From Zunongwangia endophytica (GTDB lineage Bacteria > Bacteroidota > Bacteroidia > Flavobacteriales > Flavobacteriaceae): 64,000 bases of DNA. Below the pieces are notes generated by a model. The model saw nothing but the letters and a program-made list of their open reading frames with translations, had not been told where the DNA came from and did not search any database. The position numbers and the translations under genes were made by a program. Shown one piece after another: positions 36,142 through 44,333 of the stretch; position 1 is the stretch's first letter; the number at the start of each line of letters is the position of its first letter. The DNA is taken from NCBI RefSeq assembly GCF_030409505.1, contig NZ_JAUFPZ010000002.1, positions 3,045,501-3,109,500 of the forward strand, read 5' to 3'.

Positions 36142-36837
36142 CTAATAATTTAACTTAAGCTCGGGATATGTTTTTAATAAGATTTCTTCTTTTCTTGAAG
36201 GAAGTACAACTACTGCTACATAATGGATTACAAACGAAAATGCGATCAGTAGTGCAATAATAATCGATCCAATATCTATCGGAAGAATTTTATCAAAATG
36301 AATTAGCAAATACCCTGGGTAAAATGATACTGCCCCAATTTGGCCAATATTGGAAATCATATCTTCTAAAAGGTATATTTTTTCATCCCTTTTTGCCCGT
36401 TTTTTCTTCTCACGGTTCAGTTTAATAAGTTGGTATAAAAGAAGAATCATTTCCAAGAGAACAATAGAGCCAATTATAATTCTCCCGAACTCTAGCTTTG
36501 TAAGGCTCCAGAATATAAAGGAAACTATACCAAGAACTAGTAGAACCCTCGGTAGTTTTAAGAAAGTTAAAGCTTCGTTTAAGACGAAATTCCAGTAAAT
36601 TTTTGTCATCGCTTTTTGTCGTGCCTCCACAACTTCTAAAAAGCCAAATACACCAAACTTTTTAAATTCTTGCTGAAGCGCCTCTTCAAATTCCAACTCA
36701 GGATTGATCTTCCATTTTTCTTCTATAGCAGATGCTAAATGATCTACCAACTCGGTTTGCACATCATAATATTCTACAAAATGCTCGCGAGTAAAGCGGT
36801 ACAGTCTAGCTGTTTGATTTTGATTCACTTTTCTCAT
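36142..36837 (-). CDS. Membrane protein linked to the PadR/ABC operon
   Basis: 231 residues. The N-terminal ~75 residues (YRFTREHFVEYYDVQTELVD, then HLASAIEEKW) form a helical soluble domain resembling the HAAS/permease-prefix type that accompanies PadR regulators. Four or more transmembrane helices follow. I do not assign a function. It lies between padR and the DUF5687 permease on the same strand and is probably part of that exporter operon. Confidence 0.7.
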   Translation of the reverse strand: MRKVNQNQTARLYRFTREHFVEYYDVQTELVDHLASAIEEKWKINPELEFEEALQQEFKKFGVFGFLEVVEARQKAMTKIYWNFVLNEALTFLKLPRVLLVLGIVSFIFWSLTKLEFGRIIIGSIVLLEMILLLYQLIKLNREKKKRAKRDEKIYLLEDMISNIGQIGAVSFYPGYLLIHFDKILPIDIGSIIIALLIAFSFVIHYVAVVVLPSRKEEILLKTYPELKLNY

Positions 36838-36892
36838 AAATTAGTGACATTTGCAGAAGAATTCTTCTATTAAAAAGTTCATTATTAACATC

Positions 36893-37228
36893 TTAAATAC
36901 TGAATTTAGGATTTATGATCCCTTGTATATTTTCTATAAATTGCTCCAATTCATTGATTTTATTCACCTTCTCTTTATTTCCGGCCTCGGTAAGCTTGTA
37001 GTATTTCCGAAGACGATTATCTACTTTTTTTACCTCAACTTCTAAAAATCCATCAGCTTCTAACTTATGCAGTGCCGGATAAAGTGCACCTTCGGTTATC
37101 TTTAATTCTCCCTGGGTAATTTCTTTTACCTTCTGAGTAATTTCATAGCCATACATTTTATCACTTTCAGCTAAAAGCTTTAGGATAATCGTAGATAAAC
37201 TTCCTTTGTATAACTTCGAATTTGACAT
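36893..37228 (-). CDS. PadR family transcriptional regulator
   Basis: 111 residues with the PadR winged helix: LYKGSLSTIILKLLAESDKM, then YGYEITQKV, and EGALYPALHKLEADGFLEVE as the recognition region and wing. PadR repressors dimerise through a C-terminal helix (LEQFIENIQGI) and usually repress their own exporter operon until a ligand binds. It heads the operon running to 33760 and is divergent from the PaaE-like reductase. A palindromic AT-rich site lies in the divergent region. Confidence 0.9.
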   Translation of the reverse strand: MSNSKLYKGSLSTIILKLLAESDKMYGYEITQKVKEITQGELKITEGALYPALHKLEADGFLEVEVKKVDNRLRKYYKLTEAGNKEKVNKINELEQFIENIQGIINPKFSI

Positions 37229-37255
37229 TTAAGCGCTATTATTTCTTCAATAAAT

Positions 37256-37295
37256 ATACATAATATTCTTATGCATAAAATACTTAGGTATGTAT
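37256..37295. promoter_or_regulatory. Candidate PadR operator in the divergent promoter region
   Basis: ATACATA (37256-37262) and TATGTAT (37289-37295) are inverted copies around the perfect palindrome TTATGCATAA (37269-37278). PadR boxes are typically AT-rich with ATAC/GTAT-type half sites, so autorepression is plausible. Confidence 0.4.
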
Positions 37296-37333
37296 TTTTA
37301 AATTTTATGTCTTTTAAAACGCAGCTTACTTTG

Positions 37334-37341
37334 TATTTTTG
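37334..37341 (+). promoter_or_regulatory. -7 box of the reductase promoter
   Basis: TATTTTTG is an exact TAnnTTTG, 18 bp before the ATG at 37360. No strong -33 box is seen. Confidence 0.5.
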
Positions 37342-37359
37342 CAGACAAATTATTTTTTG

Positions 37360-38406
37360 ATGAGTACATTTCATAAACTGAAAATAAAGGAAGTAATTAG
37401 GGAAACTGAACAAGCGGTAAGTCTTTCCTTTGAGATTCCGGCTGAATTGAAAGAAGAATTCAAATTCAAAGCAGGACAATATATCACGATTAAAGCAGAC
37501 GTTGAAGGTAAAGAACTAAGAAGAGCCTATTCGCTTTGTTCAGCTCCAGATTCGCAAGATTTTAAAGTAACAGTTAAAGAGGTAGAAGGCGGTAAGTTTT
37601 CTGTATTGGCTAACAATAACCTAAAAGCAGGAGACACGTTAGAGGTTCATCCACCTGAAGGAAAATTTATTCTAGAACCTTCTGAAACTTCCAAAAACTA
37701 TGCGGCTTTTGCTGCAGGAAGCGGGATCACTCCTATTTTATCGATTATTAAGACGGTGCTTAACAAGGAAACTCATAGCCGCTTTATCCTTACCTACGGA
37801 AATAAATCTCCAGAAGACACCATCTTTTTTAAAGAGCTATTAGATCTTCAGGCAACTTATCCAGATCGTTTATTTGTAGAATTTGTATTTAGTAGAGCAC
37901 GACAGGATAATGCACATTTTGGCCGTATAGAAACTAGTACGGTAAATTTTGTGATGAAGAATAAATTTAAAGATCATCCTTTTGATGCGGTGTATTTATG
38001 CGGCCCGGAAGAAATGATTAATCACGTTAGCGAAGTACTGACTAGTAATGATATTGCTGAAGAAAATATCTATTACGAACTCTTTACCAGCAATGATACC
38101 GGAGAAGTAGAAGCAAATCTGGAAGGACAGTCTCAAATCACTATTTTAGTGGATGATGAGGAAACAAGTTTTGTGATGAATCAAAACGATATTATCCTCG
38201 ACGCTGCATTGGAACAGGATCTTGATGTTCCATATTCTTGCCAAGGCGGAATTTGCAGTAGCTGTATTGCCAGAATTACTGAAGGTAAAGCTGAAATGCG
38301 TAAAAATCAGATTCTAACAGATGATGAAATTGAAGAAGGCTTAATTTTAACCTGCCAGGCACATCCGCTTACTACTAATATCAAAGTAGATTACGATGAT
38401 GTTTAA
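37360..38406 (+). CDS. PaaE-like ferredoxin--NADP(H) oxidoreductase with C-terminal 2Fe-2S domain
   Basis: 348 residues from the ATG at 37360 (MSTFHKLKIKEVIRETEQAV). Order: FAD-binding barrel with RRAYSLCSAP, NAD(P)-binding domain with AAGSGITPILSI and YLCGPEEMI, and a plant-type ferredoxin domain with four cysteines (CQGGICSSC plus the later LTCQAH). It passes electrons from NAD(P)H through FAD to the cluster and on to an oxygenase. PaaE serves phenylacetyl-CoA epoxidase, but no paaABCD genes are nearby, so the partner may be a fatty-acid desaturase or another oxygenase (inference). The longer frame from 37339 starts inside the -7 box and is rejected. Confidence 0.9.
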   Translation: MSTFHKLKIKEVIRETEQAVSLSFEIPAELKEEFKFKAGQYITIKADVEGKELRRAYSLCSAPDSQDFKVTVKEVEGGKFSVLANNNLKAGDTLEVHPPEGKFILEPSETSKNYAAFAAGSGITPILSIIKTVLNKETHSRFILTYGNKSPEDTIFFKELLDLQATYPDRLFVEFVFSRARQDNAHFGRIETSTVNFVMKNKFKDHPFDAVYLCGPEEMINHVSEVLTSNDIAEENIYYELFTSNDTGEVEANLEGQSQITILVDDEETSFVMNQNDIILDAALEQDLDVPYSCQGGICSSCIARITEGKAEMRKNQILTDDEIEEGLILTCQAHPLTTNIKVDYDDV

Positions 38407-38430
38407 TCTTTATTTATAGAATGAAATATA

Positions 38431-38468
38431 AAAAGGCTTTTAGTTGATTCTAAAGGCCTTTTATTTTT
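38431..38468 (+). terminator. Intrinsic terminator after the reductase gene
   Basis: AAAAGGCTTTTAG and CTAAAGGCCTTTT pair with one mismatch around TTGATT, followed by ATTTTT, 24 bp past the stop. Confidence 0.8.
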
Positions 38469-38481
38469 AATTTAATTGATT

Positions 38482-38623
38482 ATCCGTAATCTTTAATAAT
38501 TATTTATTTTCGTCATTCCGGACTTGATCCGGAATCTCATAGGGTATTGAAAAACATTGTCTTGTGAATGAGACCCTGAATCAAGTTCAGGGTGACGAAA
38601 GCTTATTATGATTCATTACGGAT
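38482..38623. repeat. REP-like nested palindromic repeat (paired hairpins)
   Basis: The outer arms ATCCGTAAT (38482-38490) and ATTACGGAT (38615-38623) are perfect inverted copies. Inside lie two 30-bp arms (38511-38540 and 38568-38597) that are inverted copies of each other with several differences. Each arm contains its own perfect 7-bp hairpin: TTCCGGA-CTTGA-TCCGGAA and CCCTGAA-TCAAG-TTCAGGG. This looks like the dispersed CGTCAnnC...GATCTCAT-type REP elements of Bacteroidota. It sits between convergent genes. Confidence 0.7.
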
Positions 38624-38629
38624 ATTCAG

Positions 38630-39703
38630 TTAATTTAATACTGAATTTATTTTTTTTACGACTCTCGCCGGTGTAATCGTTCTAATGGCAAACTCATAAC
38701 CCTCTGGATATTTATTTCCGTAGATAGAAGTAGGAATCTTGGGGAATTTTTCTAAATCTGGAATTAAAGAATTTTCTAAAGGCTGCCCAAAAGGCTTAAA
38801 ACCAGCAAATGGATGCGTAACACCCCAAATACTAACTACAGGTATCCCATACATAGCTGCCATATGCCCGTTTCCGCTATCCATAGAAAGCATCGCATCA
38901 AGATTGGAGATTAATGCCAGCTCTTCTTCAAAAGATAAAAGTCCGGCGACGCTTATACAATTCTCGAATTGCTTTTCCCAGGATTGTAGTTTCTTGGTTT
39001 CTGCACTTCCTCCACCAAATAAAAAGATCTGAGTGTTATCTTCAGTATTCAACTTTTCAAGAACTTTTTCCATCAAATCTGCTGGATACACTTTAGAGTC
39101 GTGTTGTGCAAAAGGTGCTATTCCCAAGTATTTTTTAGAAGAATTCGATACAATTTCATCGATTTTCGTCGGAATTTGCTGCTTCTCTGGGAAAACATGA
39201 TTGCTAAAATCGAGCGGAAAACCTAATTCAGTAAAAACATCAGCATAGCGTTGGTGGGTGCTTTTTAATTCCCTAAATCGCTTGTGGTCTTCCTGGGTGA
39301 GTTTCTTTTTTTCAGCTCTACCTTTATCAATTTGTTTTACCGGAATTCCGTATAAATAAAAAACCGATTTTAATACATTACTGCGAAGTACATTATGAAG
39401 ATCAGCAACCATTTCGATCTCATGATTCCTCAATTCTCTAGCCAATCTTCCCAATCCCATCACCCCGTTATGCTCGCCCTTTACATCGGCTTTATAAATC
39501 TCGATATTGGGGATTCCTTTAAACATTGGCGCAAAGAAAGGCCGGGTGAGAAATGTAATTTTGCAATTAGGATAAGTCGCCATAAAAGTCCGAATAACCG
39601 GAACCGTCATGGCAACATCTCCCATTGCTGATAATCGAATAGCAAGAACATGAGCACTTTTCTCTCTATTCACTTCTGGAATATGTAGATCTTTAGTGCT
39701 CAT
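38630..39703 (-). CDS. Glycosyltransferase family 9 (heptosyltransferase-like)
   Basis: 357 residues. LAIRLSAMGDVAMTVPVIRT is the GT9 N-terminal signature, and the second half has GIAPFAQHDSKVYPADLMEK and the acceptor/nucleotide region SMDSGNGHMAAMYGIPVVSI. The family transfers heptose or a related sugar onto lipopolysaccharide core at the inner face of the inner membrane. It lies 6 bp after the DUF4254 gene; this pairing is common in Bacteroidota, which suggests a shared role in LPS core assembly (inference). Confidence 0.88.
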   Translation of the reverse strand: MSTKDLHIPEVNREKSAHVLAIRLSAMGDVAMTVPVIRTFMATYPNCKITFLTRPFFAPMFKGIPNIEIYKADVKGEHNGVMGLGRLARELRNHEIEMVADLHNVLRSNVLKSVFYLYGIPVKQIDKGRAEKKKLTQEDHKRFRELKSTHQRYADVFTELGFPLDFSNHVFPEKQQIPTKIDEIVSNSSKKYLGIAPFAQHDSKVYPADLMEKVLEKLNTEDNTQIFLFGGGSAETKKLQSWEKQFENCISVAGLLSFEEELALISNLDAMLSMDSGNGHMAAMYGIPVVSIWGVTHPFAGFKPFGQPLENSLIPDLEKFPKIPTSIYGNKYPEGYEFAIRTITPARVVKKINSVLN

Positions 39704-39709
39704 TTTTGT

Positions 39710-40315
39710 TTACTTATTTCTTAGAACCGGATTCAATTCATCATCATTATACATTTTCATCTGTTTATAGACTTTCATGTATTTATCTCCGCTTTCAATA
39801 TCCTTTAAAAAACGATCGATTGCTGAAGAAAGGTCTACTCGTTGCTCTACCAAAACATCTAATTTTGCCTGGCATTTTTCTCTATGTGCATCTGAAGCAT
39901 CTTCGCGAGTTGCTTCTTCGTGCATATGATATATCTTAAGCGCTAGAATCGATAACCGGTCTACTCCCCAAGCAGGGCTTTCTGTATTAATCGTCGCATG
40001 CTCTTTAGGTGCTATATCTTTATACTTTTCAAGAAAATAGCTATCAATATACTCTACCGTATCGGTACGATCCTGGTTTGATGCATCAATAAGTCGTTTC
40101 AATTTCAAACCAGCAATAGGATCAATATTTGGATCTCTTACGATATCCTCGTAGTGCCATTGTACCGTATCTATCCAACATTTTCTATAAAGAAGGTGCT
40201 CGATAAGTTGTGTATCACTATCGTATGGATTTGTAAAAGGCTGATCTACATTGTCCATTTCATGATATTTTTCAATCACTTCCTGAAAGATCTTATTTGC
40301 TTTATCTGTAAACAT
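39710..40315 (-). CDS. DUF4254 domain-containing protein
   Basis: 201 residues, predicted all-helical and soluble with no signal peptide. Segments such as HYEDIVRDPNIDPIAGLKLK, then DASNQDRTDTVEYID, and WGVDRLSILALKIYHM match the DUF4254 family. Its function is unknown. It sits directly upstream of the GT9 gene with a 6-bp gap. The 142 bp upstream of it show nothing recognisable. Confidence 0.8.
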   Translation of the reverse strand: MFTDKANKIFQEVIEKYHEMDNVDQPFTNPYDSDTQLIEHLLYRKCWIDTVQWHYEDIVRDPNIDPIAGLKLKRLIDASNQDRTDTVEYIDSYFLEKYKDIAPKEHATINTESPAWGVDRLSILALKIYHMHEEATREDASDAHREKCQAKLDVLVEQRVDLSSAIDRFLKDIESGDKYMKVYKQMKMYNDDELNPVLRNK

Positions 40316-40457
40316 TATATTGATTTTTAAAACTAAATAGTTTAAAACGCCATTAATATTAGAAAATTGAAATAATAGACGTTTTTATTGAATATTATAA
40401 AATGAATTGCAAAGATATTATAAAATCTATGACTCTTAAAAAATGTACTCTCTTGTA

Positions 40458-41384
40458 TTAATCCTGAATAAATAAAACGCCGAAAGGCATTAAAATCAAA
40501 ATGATTAGCAATATTTCTCTAAAGATCTTATCCCTACCAGTGTCAAAATAATTTGAAACAATAATACTAAGCGGAATAAAGAAAAAGATCAATTCACTAC
40601 CATTCTTACTTGGAGCCAAAATACCTACTGAAATTCCTATAATTAAGGTAAATAAAATTAGATTTAAAGAAGGCCTAAGACTTACACCGGCTTTCTGAAT
40701 TATAGAAAAATAATAAACTAACGACCATACAGTAAGTGCAAGAATAATACTAATAGGTGTTAGAAATTTAAAGGACTGATAATTGGAAAAATTGAAATTA
40801 TATGCCTGATAACAATCAGAAAATAAATAGAACTGATCTTTAACCAAAAGATGAATAGAACAGTAAATTATATATACACAAACCGCGGAAATTACAGGAA
40901 TTAGCCAGTTTTTTGGTCTGGGACTGTAGATAACAATTCCTACGAAAGCGATTAGTAAAAATAAAATTGACCAAAAATAAAAGAGCGAAGCAATACAAAT
41001 CCATAACCCTGCATCAAAAATCTTTTTTTGAACGGAGATTTGTGACTTCAAACTTATAATACGTCGTAAAGCCAATAAAATTAATGTTGCTGAAATGATA
41101 ATATTATAATCTTTCAGCAACGAAGAAAAAGAAGCACAAAACACCGAAAATAGCAAAACCTTATATGCGCTTCGCTGCGTTAAATCGTTCTTTTTAGCAA
41201 CAAAATTCAGTAAAAAAAGCGCGAACATTAAGGATAAGAAAACCCCAAGAATCTTGAAAAATTTAAGGATCTCGAAATCCAAAAACCAGTTCTGAAAATT
41301 TGCTGAAATAAAAAATCCAGCGAGCAATAAGATGACAAGCGCAATATTTATTGGCTTTGATTTGGCAAAAAAGCTTGTTAGCAT
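40458..41384 (-). CDS. DUF6427 family membrane protein
   Basis: 308 residues with about 9-10 transmembrane helices. MLTSFFAKSKPINIALVILL is the characteristic start of the DUF6427 family of Bacteroidota membrane proteins of unknown function. It is divergent from the small membrane protein at 41431; the latter's promoter -33 box overlaps the first codons of this gene. Confidence 0.8.
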   Translation of the reverse strand: MLTSFFAKSKPINIALVILLLAGFFISANFQNWFLDFEILKFFKILGVFLSLMFALFLLNFVAKKNDLTQRSAYKVLLFSVFCASFSSLLKDYNIIISATLILLALRRIISLKSQISVQKKIFDAGLWICIASLFYFWSILFLLIAFVGIVIYSPRPKNWLIPVISAVCVYIIYCSIHLLVKDQFYLFSDCYQAYNFNFSNYQSFKFLTPISIILALTVWSLVYYFSIIQKAGVSLRPSLNLILFTLIIGISVGILAPSKNGSELIFFFIPLSIIVSNYFDTGRDKIFREILLIILILMPFGVLFIQD

Positions 41385-41404
41385 TGCTCTTTTTTCTATT
41401 TTTG
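41375..41404 (+). promoter_or_regulatory. Promoter for the small membrane protein gene
   Basis: TTG (41375-41377), a 19-bp spacer and TATTTTTG (41397-41404) match the -33/-7 pattern exactly, 26 bp before the ATG. Confidence 0.6.
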
Positions 41405-41430
41405 TAGTGTTAAACTAACAATGTTAAACG

Positions 41431-41655
41431 ATGAATGAATTTTTTAATGGAATCGCATGGCTGTTTGAAGAAGTTCTTCTTAAGCCACTAGACTGGTTAC
41501 GTTCCTTGGAACTAGACACCTGGTGGGGTGCTAACGCCATCAACTTTGTATTTATTATCATTGGAATGATTGCATTTGCCTACTGGTGTAAGCAACTTAA
41601 AATATTCCAAGACGCTGATGACGAAAACACAAGATCTAAACCGTACTTAGGTTAA
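41431..41655 (+). CDS. Small membrane protein (DUF6341-like)
   Basis: 74 residues: an amphipathic aromatic N-terminus (MNEFFNGIAWLFEEVLLKPL), one transmembrane helix (about 35-50, NFVFIIIGMIAFAYW) and a polar tail ending RSKPYLG. It is a short, conserved Flavobacteriia protein (DUF6341-type; some entries carry the wrong name uracil phosphoribosyltransferase). The function is unknown. A clean promoter and the ATG at 41431 support it as a real gene. It overlaps the end of purD by 4 bp (convergent). Confidence 0.8.
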   Translation: MNEFFNGIAWLFEEVLLKPLDWLRSLELDTWWGANAINFVFIIIGMIAFAYWCKQLKIFQDADDENTRSKPYLG

Positions 41656-42926
41656 TCTAAGTCGAATCCTAGATCTTTTCTAAAATACATCTTATCAAAT
41701 TGTAGCTTTTCTACATTTTGGTAAGATTTTTTTAGTGCCTGTTTATAATCTTCTCCAAAAGCTGTAACTGCAATTACTCGACCACCGTTAGTTACTACTT
41801 TACCATCTTTTGATGTAGTCCCTGCATGAAAAACAATTGCATCTTCTACATTCTCGATACCCGTGATTTCTTTACCTTTTTCGTAAGCTTCAGGATAACC
41901 TCCAGAAACTAACATTACGGTTGTAGCTGCTCTATCGTCGATCTCTAAGTTTACCTCATCGAGTTTTCCTTCTGCTGCTTTAGCTAACATTTCAACTAAA
42001 TCTGATTCTACTCTTGGTAAAACCACTTCAGTCTCAGGATCGCCCATTCTTACATTATACTCGATCACATAAGGTTCATCTCCAACTTTAATAAGACCGA
42101 TAAAAATAAATCCTTTGTAATCTATATTTTCTTCAGCAAGACCATCTACGGTTGGTTTAACGATACGCTCTTCGATTTTCTGCATCAACTGCGCATCTGC
42201 AAAAGGTACTGGTGAGATTGCTCCCATTCCCCCTGTATTTAAACCGGTATCGCCTTCACCTATTCGTTTATAATCTTTTGCTGTTGGTAAAATTTTGTAG
42301 TTTTTACCGTCTGTCAAAACAAAAACACTGAGTTCTATACCATCCAAAAATTCCTCGATCACTACTTTTGCGCTGGCTTCACCAAACTTTTGGTTCTTCA
42401 GCATATTCTCTAATTCAGCTTTAGCTTCAGCAAGATCATTAAGAATTAACACGCCTTTTCCGGCAGCCAAACCATCTGCTTTAAGAACATAAGGTGGCTT
42501 TAAGGTTTCTAAGAAGGTTTTTCCTGCCTCTAAACTTTCTATCGTAAAGCTCTCGTAAGCAGCAGTTGGAATTTGATGAATTAGCATAAACTCTTTAGCG
42601 CGCTCCTTGCTTCCTTCTAACAATGCTCCGCGTTTGGAAGGACCTACTATTAAAAGCTTTTTTAATTGAGTGTCCTGCTTACAAAAATCAGTAATTCCTT
42701 TTACCAGAGGATCTTCTGGTCCTACAATCAATAAGTCTATATTTTTTTCAAGAATAAAATCTTTAATACCGGAAAAATCTCCTACATTTAGGCTCACATT
42801 TTCCCCAACATTTGAGGTTCCGGCATTTCCGGGAGCTATATATAGTTTTTCGCATTTTGGACTTTGTGCAATCTTGTAAGCAAAAGTATGCTCTCTACCA
42901 CCTGAACCTAGTATTAAGATTTTCAT
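41652..42926 (-). CDS. purD: Phosphoribosylamine--glycine ligase
   Basis: ATP-grasp enzyme making GAR in purine biosynthesis. MKILILGSGGREHTFAYKIA is the N-terminal signature, with LKADGLAAGKGV and YNVRMGDPETEVVLPR in the ATP-grasp core. The 424-residue length is normal. It is monocistronic as far as seen, with a candidate promoter 27-58 bp upstream. No other pur gene is nearby. Confidence 0.96.
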   Translation of the reverse strand: MKILILGSGGREHTFAYKIAQSPKCEKLYIAPGNAGTSNVGENVSLNVGDFSGIKDFILEKNIDLLIVGPEDPLVKGITDFCKQDTQLKKLLIVGPSKRGALLEGSKERAKEFMLIHQIPTAAYESFTIESLEAGKTFLETLKPPYVLKADGLAAGKGVLILNDLAEAKAELENMLKNQKFGEASAKVVIEEFLDGIELSVFVLTDGKNYKILPTAKDYKRIGEGDTGLNTGGMGAISPVPFADAQLMQKIEERIVKPTVDGLAEENIDYKGFIFIGLIKVGDEPYVIEYNVRMGDPETEVVLPRVESDLVEMLAKAAEGKLDEVNLEIDDRAATTVMLVSGGYPEAYEKGKEITGIENVEDAIVFHAGTTSKDGKVVTNGGRVIAVTAFGEDYKQALKKSYQNVEKLQFDKMYFRKDLGFDLD

Positions 42927-42952
42927 TTTTAAGAATTATTTATTTTGGACTT

Positions 42953-42984
42953 CAAAAATAATTGTTTGTAAATTGAAGCACCAA
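42953..42984 (-). promoter_or_regulatory. Candidate purD promoter
   Basis: The minus strand reads TTG (42984-42982), a 21-bp spacer, then TATTTTTG (42960-42953), 26 bp before the ATG. Confidence 0.5.
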
Positions 42985-43014
42985 TAAAATCAAAGAAAAA
43001 AACACCGATAAGTT

Positions 43015-44328
43015 TTGGACTGGTTTAAACTTTCGCTTCAACTCAATAAATTCCCTGTAAATCAGGCTCGTAAGATGCTTGACGAGATTGAGAGAATTCC
43101 TGAAGAAGATTATCAAAACTTTATAGCAAAGAAAAAGCGTGAAATTGTAAATTATCATTTAAAGAATAATGAATTTTATGAAAATTTCATTGGGGATCGG
43201 TCTATAGAAAATTGGGAGGATATTCCTATCATGACTAAGAAAGACCTTCAAACACCTCTTAACGATAGACTTAGTAAAGGATTTAATTTAAAAAATACCT
43301 ATATAGGTAAAACTTCGGGCAGTAGTGGACATCCCTTCGCTTTTGCTAAAGATAAATTATGCCATGCTTTTACCTGGTCTGTAATAGAACGCTGTTATTC
43401 ACATTACAATATTTCTTTAGAAAATTCAAGGCAAGCACGATTTTATGGTATCCCATACGATATTTTAGGCTATTGCAAAGGACGTTTAAAAGATTTGCTT
43501 AGTAATCGCTATCGTTTTCCTGTTTTCGATCTCAGTGACGTTATGTTGGAAAAATACCTTGTGAAATTACAAAAGCAGAATTTTGAGTATATCTATGGCT
43601 ACACCAGCGCAATTCTTTTATTTGCTAAGTTTTTGGATAAAAAAGGAATTACATTAAAAGACAAGTGTTCAAAATTAAAATTGTGCATTACAACTTCTGA
43701 AATTCTTTTTCAAGAAGATAAAAAAATTATAGAAAAATCTTTTGGTTTGCCAGTGATTAACGAATACGGCGCTTCAGAACTCGACATTATTGCCTTCCAA
43801 AATCGAGAGAATGATTGGAGAATAAATGAAGAAACTCTTTTTGTTGAAGTTTTGGATGAAAATAATAGGGCTTTGCCCTTAGGAAAAAAAGGTAAACTCG
43901 TTATAACATCTCTTTACAATAGAGCCCATCCTTTTATACGATACGAAATTGGAGATGTTGGTACTCTTTCAGAAAAAAGCAAAGCGAAACATACCATTTT
44001 AAAGGAACTTACAGGTAGAACTAGCGATGTGGTATTGTTACCGAGTGGTAAAAAAGCAGCCGGACTATCATTTTACTATGTTACCAAAAGTATTATCGAA
44101 AACGACGGTAATGTAAAAGAATTTGTAATTCATCAAAAGTCGCTAGATAGCTTTAAAGTTTTGTATGTTGCCAATCAAACGCTATCAGAAAAAAAGAAGC
44201 AACAAATTAAAGATAAAATAAAAACTTATTTAGAACCCAACCTTCAAATAACTTTCGAGAAAAAGGAGGAGTTAAAGCGTTCTAAAAGTGGAAAACTAAA
44301 GCAATTTTCGTCTTTTGTCAATAATTAA
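43015..44328 (+). CDS. CapK/phenylacetate--CoA ligase-like adenylate-forming protein
   Basis: 437 residues. GKTSGSSGHPFAFAKDK is the P-loop-like motif of ANL enzymes in the CapK/PaaK branch, followed by NEYGASELDIIAF, and IRYEIGDVG near the hinge. CapK-type proteins sit in capsule and exopolysaccharide loci and may activate an acyl group for transfer to a sugar. The start is TTG at 43015 (MDWFKLSLQLNKFPV), because the next ATG (43072) would remove the conserved first helix. wecB follows by 5 bp. Confidence 0.82.
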   Translation: MDWFKLSLQLNKFPVNQARKMLDEIERIPEEDYQNFIAKKKREIVNYHLKNNEFYENFIGDRSIENWEDIPIMTKKDLQTPLNDRLSKGFNLKNTYIGKTSGSSGHPFAFAKDKLCHAFTWSVIERCYSHYNISLENSRQARFYGIPYDILGYCKGRLKDLLSNRYRFPVFDLSDVMLEKYLVKLQKQNFEYIYGYTSAILLFAKFLDKKGITLKDKCSKLKLCITTSEILFQEDKKIIEKSFGLPVINEYGASELDIIAFQNRENDWRINEETLFVEVLDENNRALPLGKKGKLVITSLYNRAHPFIRYEIGDVGTLSEKSKAKHTILKELTGRTSDVVLLPSGKKAAGLSFYYVTKSIIENDGNVKEFVIHQKSLDSFKVLYVANQTLSEKKKQQIKDKIKTYLEPNLQITFEKKEELKRSKSGKLKQFSSFVNN

Positions 44329-44333
44329 TAGCC

